A DNA stretch of 64,000 bases from contig NZ_KV917381.1 in NCBI RefSeq assembly GCF_002019795.1, positions 4,372,068-4,436,067 of the forward strand. Reading direction: 5' to 3'. Under the pieces are notes generated by a model, which made no database searches, was not told the origin of the DNA, and worked only from the letters and a program-made list of their open reading frames with translations. This stretch comes from Bacillus alkalicellulosilyticus (GTDB lineage Bacteria; Bacillota; Bacilli; Bacillales; Bacillaceae_F). Of this stretch, positions 1-8,589 are shown piece by piece. A program made the position numbers and the translations under genes. Every line of letters begins with the position of its first letter. The first letter of the stretch is position 1.

Positions 1-1452
1 GCATATGGATTCTTTCTTTTCATTCGATACGTCCCACTGTTCAGATAATTTTTTATCAAATAGTCGTCTATTGGCTACATTCGTTAATCCATCTAAGTAA
101 GAGAGCTTTCTTAGCTGCTCATTCATTGTTAACAATTGCTGTTGCGAGTCTTCAAGTTCTTTTGTTCGATTTCTAATTTTTTCATCTAATGATTCGTTGG
201 CTTCCTTTAACTGTTCTCGGATGGTTTCTACCTCTCGAAATGCTCTAGATTGCTTTGAAAAGGTTACATAAGACTGAGCAAATACAAAAATGAGTAATCC
301 AAACGCAGTTAATGGTTTTCCATAGACGACATTTTGAGCCACTAAAATATCAAAAATGACGGTTGAAGCAAAGAGAATATAGCAAAAAAGCATTAAAACC
401 GAACCTCTTCGATTTTTTTTCACCGCATTTAAGAGGACCACTAAAAAATAAATAATAACAACAACAGTAATTGAATTATAAATAATTAGTACATTCGAAT
501 ACACAATGGCTGGAGTCATCAGAACCAGACTAGAAAAAATAAATCCAAGAAATGCATTAATCTTCGTCACACGTTCAGATGCTTCTTCTCTAAACATGTA
601 ATATAAAAAATAAGAGAAAAAAGGAACCGATATATAATACCAAAAGTAAGAAAATTTAGTTACTACCTCCATCGGGGCTTCAGGAAACCAATTCACTAAT
701 ATAATTTCACCTACAGCTATGGATCGTAGACTTATTGCAATACAAAATAAACCAAACCATAACGGAACCTTGTCTTTGCGGCGATTGATATATTGCCCAA
801 TATGAATAACTCCCACTAATATCAAACTGGCAAATAACATATATTCAAACGCCACATAATTTGTATGTGCTTGTTGTACTTGTTCCACTAACCCAATAGT
901 TGGCGGAAACCAAATACCCCCTTCTCTAAAGTGAAAGTTAGATATTTGTATCAACAGTTCAGTTGTCTGACCTGTTCCAATAAAAGTAACTCTTTGCGTA
1001 TTAAATTGAGGCTGTTCCTGCTCTGCTGTTTTTCCAACCACACCTGCGCTAGCTACTTCTCTACCATCTAACCACATCGAATAGGCAGAGTGAAAGTCCA
1101 TCATTTTTAACGAATAGATTTCACCTTCTACGAGCCCCGTTATCAGAAGTCGATAAGTAGCAAATCCTTCAGGTCTGTCTATTTTGCTCCAGAGCAAGGG
1201 AACATGTAATACTTCAGGTTCTATGTCGGTATTTTCAAGCATTTCATGTGTAACAAGCTCATCCCAGTAAATTTTCCATTCTCCTTCTAAACTGACTGTA
1301 CCCTGTGAACGGAAGTCCCATGAATCAAAAGAAATACTTCCATCCTTAACATGAGGCTGTTCCTGTGCTTGTCCAACATTCCCTAAGAATAAGATGAATA
1401 CTACGGCAAAAGGGATAAAAATAATAGGTAAAAATAACTTAGATGTTTTCAT
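1..1452 (-). CDS. 7TMR-DISM membrane diguanylate cyclase (3' end outside the window)
   Basis: This gene is read from ATG at 1452, behind an AGGGG ribosome site, and stays open to base 1, so 484 residues are visible. An N-terminal hydrophobic segment (about 5-29) precedes an extracellular jelly-roll-like region containing LEGEWKIYW, typical of 7TMR-DISMED2 domains. About seven membrane helices follow (roughly 205-395), then a charged coiled coil, then the opening of a GGDEF domain with the motif DGLTNVANRRLF. The GGDEF signature itself lies beyond the window, so catalytic activity cannot be judged. Family knowledge: 7TMR-DISM proteins sense extracellular, often carbohydrate-like, ligands and pass the signal to an output domain, here c-di-GMP synthesis. 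It lies just downstream of the flagellin remnant on the same strand. Confidence 0.85.
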   Translation of the reverse strand, partial: MKTSKLFLPIIFIPFAVVFILFLGNVGQAQEQPHVKDGSISFDSWDFRSQGTVSLEGEWKIYWDELVTHEMLENTDIEPEVLHVPLLWSKIDRPEGFATYRLLITGLVEGEIYSLKMMDFHSAYSMWLDGREVASAGVVGKTAEQEQPQFNTQRVTFIGTGQTTELLIQISNFHFREGGIWFPPTIGLVEQVQQAHTNYVAFEYMLFASLILVGVIHIGQYINRRKDKVPLWFGLFCIAISLRSIAVGEIILVNWFPEAPMEVVTKFSYFWYYISVPFFSYFLYYMFREEASERVTKINAFLGFIFSSLVLMTPAIVYSNVLIIYNSITVVVIIYFLVVLLNAVKKNRRGSVLMLFCYILFASTVIFDILVAQNVVYGKPLTAFGLLIFVFAQSYVTFSKQSRAFREVETIREQLKEANESLDEKIRNRTKELEDSQQQLLTMNEQLRKLSYLDGLTNVANRRLFDKKLSEQWDVSNEKKESIC

Positions 1453-1493
1453 AATAGTACCCCTACTAAAAAGATTCTAATTACATGATTAGC

Positions 1494-3354
1494 TTAATTA
1501 GGATTCAAAAGCGACAACACTGAATATGCCGCTTGATTCGCTTGTATTTAGATTATTTTTGCTGACTCATGTAACGCTTGATTTGTATCTTTGGCTTCAA
1601 GTTGTTTGTATCGGTAGTTTTGATCAAACAATGGGTTTGAAAGACCTAACGAGGATGTCCGAACATCACTCAAAGTGATTTGTATCGTCTGATTTGCTCA
1701 ACTATCGACTTGGAGAGCTATTGACTCACTTATTCCCGGTGTAGTTATCGTTCTTGGAACTAATACTGTTTCTGAAGTTGTTTGTTCAACCATAACCGTT
1801 CTTGTTACATTTTCAGTTGTTGTTTCTTCTCTCGTTTCAATCGTTTCTTTTTCTTCTTCTTATGACGTAAGTATCGTTCCCAATGCGCCAATGGCTATAT
1901 ATTGAGTACCATCCCAAACTACCCTCTTAAGATTTTGAGAGGATTCAGAATGTTTAGCAGTCCACGTTCGACCATCCTCTGAAATGATTATGGCTCCTTG
2001 GTATCCTACTGCAAGAAAATGATTGTTTCCCCATATTACTTGTTGTAGGTGTTGATTTGTACCTGATGTTTGGCTAGACCAGCTTTCTCCATTTGTTGAA
2101 GTCAGGATCGTTCCATTGTTTCCAACTACGACCAGACCTGTGTTCGTATGTATAATTTGGTTTAAATTTTGGGTCGTACCGGTTGATGCTTTATGCCATT
2201 GTAATCCATCGGCAGAAGTTATCATTGTTCCCTGTTCACCAACCGCAATATACCTCTCACCTGTCCATATAATATCTTTTAGTGTTGCTGTGGTTTCGGA
2301 AGCTCTTACAGTCCATACAACCCCATCCTCTGAAGTTAATACTCTACCATTTGTAATAAGTGAGTATCAATCATGTTCTGTAGTTGTCCATGAGATACAA
2401 CCTCAGTGCTGGAAATATTTCTTACTATGTTTCCTTGGACATAAATTTTATTAGTCATTGTCGATGGCACGGGGGTACGTGACTCTAATGATATGTAGAT
2501 TTCATTTCGATTCGGTTGTACACTCCAGTTGATTCCGTTTTCAGAAGTAACTATCGTATTGTTTGTACCAATAGAAACATAATTACTACCATTCTAGGCG
2601 ATTTTTTCAAGTTTTTCCGTTGTCTCTGATGCCCTTTCATTCCAAGATAGTCCGTCGCCTGATGTTAAAATCACCCCATTGGCACCAACAGCAACAAATT
2701 GCCCCTTTCCCACAGTAGATGCTTCATATCTCTATGGCTAGGAGATGGGATAGTACTCCAGTTTTCAACGTCTGATGAAGACAGTATAACCCCTTGGCTC
2801 CCAACAGCCGTATAAACAGTCCCATTATAGACAATGTCTGTAATGTTTTGTGGTGTGTTGGTTACTCTCTTTACCCAAACATCTCCTGGTGGTTCTATCC
2901 TAAGACTTGTTTCTGTGATTACTGTCGTTCTCGTTTCTTCTGTTGTTACCTCTTCTTCGACTAAAATTGTTCGAACAGTAGTGATTTCTTCATATATAGT
3001 TGTAGTAGTTGGGTTGCTAGCTTCTACATTTAGTAAACCACGGCTGTAAAAGTATGTATAATTGGCTATTGTATCAATTTGTCTCATACTTTGTTGGAGT
3101 TCATTATTTATATTTTCGAGGTCCGTTGCTGATAACGTTTCATTGGCTGCATGAACCGTTAATTCTCTCATTCTTTGAACCAAATCGGTAATTTGTCCCA
3201 ATCCACTTTCAGCAGTTTGAACAAGCGAAATTCCATCTTGAATATTTCTTTGAGATTGCGAAAGTCCCCTTATTTGAGCTCTCATCTTTTGAGAAATGGA
3301 GAGACCAGCCCAATCATCACTAGCTTGACTAATTCGTAAACCAGTAGAGCACAC
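1494..3354 (-). pseudogene. decayed flagellin with a beta-propeller-like repeat insert
   Basis: The 5' part (3354 down to about 3040) encodes the flagellin D1 helix region (STGLRISQASDDWAGLSIS, KMRAQIRGLSQSQRNIQDG, AESGLGQITDLVQRMREL), but the first 30 or so residues of a normal flagellin are missing. The 3' end in one frame gives ANQTIQITLSDVRTSSLGLS and ends ANQAAYSVLSLLNPN, the flagellin C-terminus. Between them are about seven 40-43-residue repeats of the form YxAVGxxGxILTSxDGxxW. Thr/Glu/Val-rich linkers flank the repeats on both sides. The reading frame is broken by frameshifts near 2710 and 2360 and by in-frame stops at 2594-2596, 1860-1862, 1698-1700 and 1548-1550. The repeats resemble BNR/Ycf48-like propeller blades (inference). 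It is dead as a gene unless there are sequencing errors, but its architecture is still readable. Confidence 0.85.
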
Positions 3355-3578
3355 CTCTCACTTTAAGAAACTTTACCATTAAAAGTTATTTTTATAGGAG
3401 TTTTATACTATTATTATCATCTACATTCCGTTCTCAATCAAGTCTTGTTTCCTAATTTTTCATGAAAAATTATAAAGAAATTATAATCACTCTACTAACT
3501 TTTACTAGTAATATAGTATCTTTTACTGTTATTATAAATTTGCTTTGCTCTACTCATTATATATTTCTTACAATAATC

Positions 3579-3616
3579 AAAAAAACCATCGAAGGACGAA
3601 CCTCTAATGGTTTTTT
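3579..3616 (-). terminator. terminator after the MpsC-like pair
   Basis: The arms AAAAAACCAT and ATGGTTTTTT form a hairpin just past the stop codon at 3619. On the minus strand it ends in a T run, as expected for a rho-independent terminator. Confidence 0.7.
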
Positions 3617-3618
3617 GT

Positions 3619-4299
3619 TTATTGTAATATAAAAGCCATAAAAGCTTTATCTTCTTTAAAATCCCAATCAATAAAGATATCTTTAACTTTTTTATTAAAT
3701 ATCTCATCGAATTTTCCAAACCTATGGAAATAGGACTTTTCCAATTCATCCTTTGTGACTCTTAGCTCCTCGTCAAACCCTTTTTCGAGAAGAGCTTTTT
3801 CAATTGGAATAAGTATCCCCGATCTCTCCACTAAACAAATGGAAGGGGTTAGACTTATGATATGAATTTCTTCAGGGACTTTTTGAACTAATTCACTTAT
3901 TCGTGCGATTTCTCTTTCTAATAAAGGGTTATTGATTTTTTGTTGGTACATCTTCTCCCGGTCAACCTCTTCATTTAACACCAAGATAATACAACCTGTA
4001 TCGTTTGGAAAATTCCAATCTTGATAGCACTCTTCCACATCTCGGTCTAATGCTACTTTTATGGCACCTTTCAATTCTTCAAGGATATGATTCATGACAG
4101 CAGTTCTTGCTTTTTCAACTTGGTTTTTCTGTCCTTGAAGTAACAACATCTCTTCCATTGGTGATACAAATCCATCTATGTATGTGACCACATACTCAGT
4201 TGATATCGTCGTTTGGCATTTCTTTGGACCTCTACCAAAGTTTTTTCGAATCATCTTATTAATCAAAGTATTAATTGTCTGAATCTGCTCCTGTTCCAT
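3619..4299 (-). CDS. MpsC/DUF2294 double-domain protein, copy 2
   Basis: This 226-residue soluble protein has no signal peptide or membrane helix. Residues about 5-110 match DUF2294 (FGRGPKKCQTTI, the VSPMEEMLL motif, then YQDWNF). Residues about 125-226 look like a second, diverged copy ending in FIDWDFKEDKA, so the protein is an internal duplication of a domain that usually stands alone at about 120 residues. Pfam groups DUF2294 with MpsC, the small partner of the staphylococcal MpsAB membrane-potential/bicarbonate system. No mpsA or mpsB gene is visible here. It lies 23 bases after a paralogue with the same layout, downstream of an FdhF-like oxidoreductase. The start at 4299 follows GAGAGG. 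Its biochemical role is unknown. Confidence 0.8.
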   Translation of the reverse strand: MEQEQIQTINTLINKMIRKNFGRGPKKCQTTISTEYVVTYIDGFVSPMEEMLLLQGQKNQVEKARTAVMNHILEELKGAIKVALDRDVEECYQDWNFPNDTGCIILVLNEEVDREKMYQQKINNPLLEREIARISELVQKVPEEIHIISLTPSICLVERSGILIPIEKALLEKGFDEELRVTKDELEKSYFHRFGKFDEIFNKKVKDIFIDWDFKEDKAFMAFILQ

Positions 4300-4322
4300 T
4301 GCACCATATCCTCTCTATCGAT

Positions 4323-5057
4323 TTATTCAATATCAATATCATCGGTGCTTTGCTTTCGTTGCTTTACTGGGTTTAAGAAAAGAACAATTACACTTTTATC
4401 TAAATCCCAATCCCAATCCACAAAAGAGTCGACAATTTGTCGTTTTACACTTTTTTCATAGAGATTGTTATGTAGATATGTTTTCTCAAGATTTCTTTTT
4501 ACCTTTCGCAACAAATCACCATAACCTAAGCGAATTAACTCTTTTTCAATTCTAACAAGAATACCGTTTCGAATAATTACTATCGTCCGTTCATTTAACT
4601 CACAAGAATAAAGTTCTTCAGGTGGTTTTTGCGCTTGTTGAGATAACGAAATAATCCATTGGTCCACTATTTCCTTTCCAACAAATTGCTCGTTCAACTT
4701 TTCTTTTGGAGTGAATGGTTCAGAGCTAATACATGTAATCATGGCCGAACGATTGTGAAAATTCCAATCATAATATATTTCTCTTATCTTTTTTCCAGTT
4801 AAAATTTCTATATAGGCTTTTAATTCCGGTGAAATTGAATTCATTAATGTATCTCGCATCTGTTGAATGGTCATGATTTGATCTTGCTCTAACAACACTT
4901 TTTCTGAAGGAGTTAAAAAGTTACGCAAATAAATCGTAAGAATTGTGTAACCTAGTGAGGTATATACTGACTCAGGTCCTTTACCGAAGTATTCACGAAA
5001 CATTTTCCCCGTATATGCACTTATGTTTTTTTGTATTTTAAGCAAATCATCTTCCAC
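4323..5057 (-). CDS. MpsC/DUF2294 double-domain protein, copy 1
   Basis: This 244-residue cytosolic protein is paralogous to the next gene downstream. It has a first DUF2294 unit (FGKGPESVYTSLG, LTPSEKVLL, YYDWNF) and a second unit ending in FVDWDWDLDKSVIVLFL. Both units close on a D-W-N/D-F/W motif, which supports duplication within each protein followed by duplication of the gene. GTG at 5057 is chosen because GAGAGG lies eight bases upstream; an in-frame GTG at 5066 lies too close to it. The tail QRKQSTDDIDIE is polar and probably disordered. It is transcribed ahead of its paralogue with 23 bases between them. A link to the neighbouring molybdoenzyme is inference from order and strand. Confidence 0.8.
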   Translation of the reverse strand: MEDDLLKIQKNISAYTGKMFREYFGKGPESVYTSLGYTILTIYLRNFLTPSEKVLLEQDQIMTIQQMRDTLMNSISPELKAYIEILTGKKIREIYYDWNFHNRSAMITCISSEPFTPKEKLNEQFVGKEIVDQWIISLSQQAQKPPEELYSCELNERTIVIIRNGILVRIEKELIRLGYGDLLRKVKRNLEKTYLHNNLYEKSVKRQIVDSFVDWDWDLDKSVIVLFLNPVKQRKQSTDDIDIE

Positions 5058-5138
5058 GGTAAACACCTCTCACTCAAGACTGTTATTTAGTATAGACCAA
5101 TGATTGTCATTTAATAATAAAAGTCTTTAGATTAGAGG

Positions 5139-5546
5139 TTATGTCACGATTACTATCAACTGTTTTTCTAGCGACGTAAGCATCTGAATCCCGCTATTTA
5201 TATATGGTGAATCAACCCTTTTTAGTTTCATTTTTTGTTCTTGGACCTTGTCGAGCATTTCATCTACTAACCGTTTAATGTAATGTACTAAATCATTGAT
5301 TAACCTCTTATCGTTCTGTTCTTCTGTTAAGAGTTTATTAATTTGTTTTTTTAAATTTTCAATATCTAATAATGTATCTTTGAACATGGCAATAAGCGGC
5401 AGACCGTTACTGGAAGCAAACCGTTCAATTTCTTCCATCGCTCTTTCGATACTTACTAATGCAACTGGAGATAGTTTGGATATGACTCGAATTGACTGTA
5501 AGTACTCGTATGTTTCTTCTAGGTTTATTAGTGTATAATCTTGCAT
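5139..5546 (-). CDS. small helical protein of unknown function
   Basis: The product is 135 residues, mainly alpha-helical and charged, with likely coiled-coil stretches around 60-75 and 85-115 (heptad-like Leu/Ile with Lys/Glu). No membrane segment or known motif is recognised. ATG at 5546 is chosen because AGGGG stands about twelve bases upstream. The longer open frame to 5639 would run through a strong terminator hairpin at 5582-5628, so that extension is unlikely. It sits on the same strand between the Mo-oxidoreductase and the DUF2294 pair, separated from the former by that terminator. It probably starts a transcript that continues into the DUF2294 genes. Confidence 0.6.
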   Translation of the reverse strand: MQDYTLINLEETYEYLQSIRVISKLSPVALVSIERAMEEIERFASSNGLPLIAMFKDTLLDIENLKKQINKLLTEEQNDKRLINDLVHYIKRLVDEMLDKVQEQKMKLKRVDSPYINSGIQMLTSLEKQLIVIVT

Positions 5547-5581
5547 CTCGGTGTTTTCCCCTAACAACATTTTTTTCCAAT

Positions 5582-5628
5582 AAAAAAAGCCAAAATAGTG
5601 CAGTTTAACCTGCGTACTATTTTGGCTT
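5582..5628 (-). terminator. strong terminator after the FdhF-like gene
   Basis: Minus-strand reading gives AAGCCAAAATAGT, an inner GCAG/CTGC stem with a six-base loop, then ACTATTTTGGCTT and a run of seven T. The hairpin is 13 plus 4 base pairs. It separates the oxidoreductase transcript from the downstream small gene. Confidence 0.9.
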
Positions 5629-5791
5629 ATGTTTAGCAATACTATCTAACACATTTCCACCAAGGAATATTAAATTCAAACTACTACGTACCGTTTTACT
5701 TCTTTCCATAGAAACGAGCCAATTATCTCATTTCCTTTTCTTATTATTATATACTTTTATAGAGTTGTAAATATCTTTTCCGAGTTATCTG

Positions 5792-8149
5792 TTACGTTAC
5801 ATTTACTTCTAAATCTTCAATCCGCTTCTCATAATATTTGATATCTTTACGGGCATTGAACCGGTCTGCTTTTTCTATCTTTACTGCTATATTATAGTCA
5901 GGCATTCCCGCATATTTTTCATACCTTCCTTTTGGTAATAAAAAATTTCCTTCTGGAAAATGTACTCCAAGGTTTCCTCTAGCGATGGAGACAAACTTTG
6001 CACGTCCCTGGAATACTCCAAACTGATTATAGACTACAATTGCTTCGCCCTCATGTATACTAGCTTCTTTGGCATCAACACGATTCATTAATACATCATA
6101 ACGCTCTGATTGGTTCACCGGGTCAATTTCACTATAGACCATTGAATTAAATTGTTTACCTCGTCTTGTCGTAATATAAAAATCACCTTGTTTTTTATTT
6201 AATTTAGGTATTTCTACTGGAATTAGATTTCCTCTTCCGTCAGGTGTCGGGCAAACTCCATCTTCACATAACCAAGCTCCTCCCCATTGGAACACATCAC
6301 CTTGTTTTTTTAGATGTTGGATTCCATCATAACTTGGGTTCGCTAAGGCTATTTCATCACGAATCGCTTGAGCGTCAGGAAAATCTACTTTCACTGCCGT
6401 TTCTGGTTTTACGCGTTTAGCTAAATCAATGTATATCTTCCATTCCTCACGTGCCTCTGGAATTCGGTTTTTATTTCCTTCTATTTCAGGAGAGAAATAA
6501 ACCATCCGTTCTGTAGATGTAGAAGTACCTCCTCCTTCTTGTTCGTAACGAGTTTTCGCCGGCAACACAATGACGGCTTCTTTCGCATCAACGAGAGTAG
6601 ATGTGTTTAAAATTATATCTTGATGAACACGTATTTCAAGTTCAGAAAGTGCTTTTTCTATAAAATCAGGTTCTGGCATTGTCTCCAAGAAATTTCCGCC
6701 TGATAAATAATATAGTTTTATTTTTCGGTCATGGTCTTCTGGTAGAACTATATTTTCCAGGGTCACACCTACAATATCACCTTGCCAATCCGGCAATTCG
6801 AAATTCCATAGTTTTTCAATTCTTTTTCTATTATCACTGTTGTACTCTCCACCTGGTAATACAAATGGATCTGCCCCCATTTCACCGCTTCCTTGCACAG
6901 AAGAGTGTCCACGAAATGGCATTAATCCGTTATGTTTTCGTCCAAGAAACCCTCGTAATAAAGCAAGGTTAGCCACTTGCGAAATATTATCCGTTGCAAA
7001 AGAATGCATGGTTAGTCCAAGCGACCAAGCAATTACTGCATTTTTACTACTGGCTAGCAGCTCTGACAGTTCAATAATTCTATCTTTACTTATACCTGAG
7101 GATGAGACAATTTCCTCCCATGTTTGCTCAAGAACCTTTTCTTTTACTTGTTCATATCCATTAACATGGTCATGAACAAACGAATGATTGATAGCAGAGC
7201 CATATTCCTTTTCATCCATTTCAAACCAGTGCTTCATAATGCCATGCATAAAGGCGATGTCTCCACCAATATTAACTTGGTAAAAATCATCAGCAACTTT
7301 TGTCCCAAACAAAGCGGATTCGGGAACAGACGGAACCCAATAATTTTCCATAGCGGGCTCTTTATATGGATTTACTACAATAATCTTTGTCCCTTTTTTC
7401 TTAGCTTCTAGCATATACTTAGTTGATACAGGTGAAGAATTTGATGCGACACTCCCCCAAAACAACAAGATATCTGTACCAATCCAATCCTGATAGTTTG
7501 CAGTAGAAGCTCCTACTCCAATTGATCTCTTTAACGCTGTTTTACTTGGGGAATGACAAATCCTTGAGGCATTATCAATATGGTTTGTTCCTAGAAATCT
7601 AGAAACTTTAGCGGCAACATAATAAGTCTCATTTGTTATCCCTCTTGAAGTTAAGTAAAATGCAAATTGTTTAGGATCTAATTTTCTCATTTTATCTGCT
7701 ATTATTTCCATTGCTTCATCCCAACAAAGTCTTGAAAAGTTCTTTTCTCCTGCTCTTCGGATTAATGGATAGGGTATACGCCCTAACTTTCTAAGCTCTG
7801 TGCTTGAATACTGTTTTAACTCATTAATATCTGCGTGAAGAATATCTTCTTTAATCGCTGGCATTGTATTTAAACGGAGGACGTTAAATCGTGTAGAGCA
7901 CATATGTGGTCCTGTCAAAGTTTGGTCTCTTAACCCAGATACTCCTAAAGCACAACCATCACAAACCCCTTTGGTTATAATGTTTGTTGCGTATCCCAGA
8001 TTATCTCTATTCTCCCAAAACGTCTTAAATGAATCACGAATATGTTTTGGTTTTACTTTTCCTAAACCAAAAGGTATAGGGCTTACCCAATGTTTTGGTG
8101 CAAGTTTTTTTGATTTTTTCATAGGACCCAAATGTTTTGTTTTCCCCAT
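5792..8149 (-). CDS. FdhF/YdeP-family molybdopterin oxidoreductase
   Basis: The 785-residue protein belongs to the bis-MGD molybdenum/tungsten enzyme superfamily. Cys63, Cys66 and Cys84 (GVCDGCALGV and PHMCSTRF) lie where the YdeP-type family keeps an Fe-S-like cysteine cluster. The segment IDNASRICHSPSKTALKRS aligns with the metal-ligand loop of formate dehydrogenase H, with Cys198 in place of selenocysteine and His199 kept. The C-terminal molydop-binding domain contains TRRGKQFNSMVYSE and VLMNRVDA. There is no Tat or Sec signal, so it should act in the cytoplasm. The substrate is unproven: formate is the default name for the family, while YdeP itself is linked to acid resistance. ATG at 8149 follows AAAGGAG at nine bases. 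A cre-like site lies upstream. Confidence 0.88.
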   Translation of the reverse strand: MGKTKHLGPMKKSKKLAPKHWVSPIPFGLGKVKPKHIRDSFKTFWENRDNLGYATNIITKGVCDGCALGVSGLRDQTLTGPHMCSTRFNVLRLNTMPAIKEDILHADINELKQYSSTELRKLGRIPYPLIRRAGEKNFSRLCWDEAMEIIADKMRKLDPKQFAFYLTSRGITNETYYVAAKVSRFLGTNHIDNASRICHSPSKTALKRSIGVGASTANYQDWIGTDILLFWGSVASNSSPVSTKYMLEAKKKGTKIIVVNPYKEPAMENYWVPSVPESALFGTKVADDFYQVNIGGDIAFMHGIMKHWFEMDEKEYGSAINHSFVHDHVNGYEQVKEKVLEQTWEEIVSSSGISKDRIIELSELLASSKNAVIAWSLGLTMHSFATDNISQVANLALLRGFLGRKHNGLMPFRGHSSVQGSGEMGADPFVLPGGEYNSDNRKRIEKLWNFELPDWQGDIVGVTLENIVLPEDHDRKIKLYYLSGGNFLETMPEPDFIEKALSELEIRVHQDIILNTSTLVDAKEAVIVLPAKTRYEQEGGGTSTSTERMVYFSPEIEGNKNRIPEAREEWKIYIDLAKRVKPETAVKVDFPDAQAIRDEIALANPSYDGIQHLKKQGDVFQWGGAWLCEDGVCPTPDGRGNLIPVEIPKLNKKQGDFYITTRRGKQFNSMVYSEIDPVNQSERYDVLMNRVDAKEASIHEGEAIVVYNQFGVFQGRAKFVSIARGNLGVHFPEGNFLLPKGRYEKYAGMPDYNIAVKIEKADRFNARKDIKYYEKRIEDLEVNVT

Positions 8150-8229
8150 CGAAATCAGCTCCTTTAACTCATAAAACGGCCACTTCCTACTTTATGAAAC
8201 TCATTTAAAAAGTTGAAACGGAACTACAA

Positions 8230-8243
8230 TTAAAGCGCTTACA
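8230..8243 (-). promoter_or_regulatory. probable catabolite-responsive element (cre)
   Basis: The site TTAAAGCGCTTACA differs at one position from the TGAAAGCGCTTACA form of the CcpA-binding consensus. It lies 81 bases upstream of the FdhF-like start and about 350 bases upstream of the divergent GH43 gene, so it could affect either. The rest of 8150-8589 is A+T-rich and shows no gene. Confidence 0.5.
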
Positions 8244-8589
8244 AAAGTAAAAATCCCTAACTGGATGATACAAAATCTTGCTTCCTAGTAAAAATCTATG
8301 AGTCTATACCCGATCATACTTTTAGTTAGCCGTTTTATCAACCTTTAATATAATTTGATTTTCTGTTTCTTTCCATAAAATTTTTGACGAATAAGTAAGA
8401 AGTATAAGGAACAAAATATGTACGATAATTAGCTTTCTACATTAACAATTGGGCAACTTTAACGTTACCTTTTTTCCTGTTGTAAAAAACAATAGGTAAC
8501 TAGCTTAGTTTGTTCAATGTACAAAGTAAGTTTTATTTGGTACGATATGAATAGTGTTATTTAATTACTTTACATAAGGAGTAGTGATT

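Noticed and set aside
2116-2454. Plus-strand open frame opposite the flagellin remnant
   Set aside because: Its residues are the antisense of the propeller repeats; no ribosome site and biased composition.
3495-3749. 84-residue minus-strand frame
   Set aside because: It overlaps the MpsC-like gene in another frame and runs through its terminator.
5547-5639. N-terminal extension of the small helical protein
   Set aside because: It would translate a strong terminator stem; a ribosome site supports the start at 5546.
8440-8480. Possible second cre near AACGTTACC upstream of GH43
   Set aside because: Too many mismatches to the CcpA consensus.
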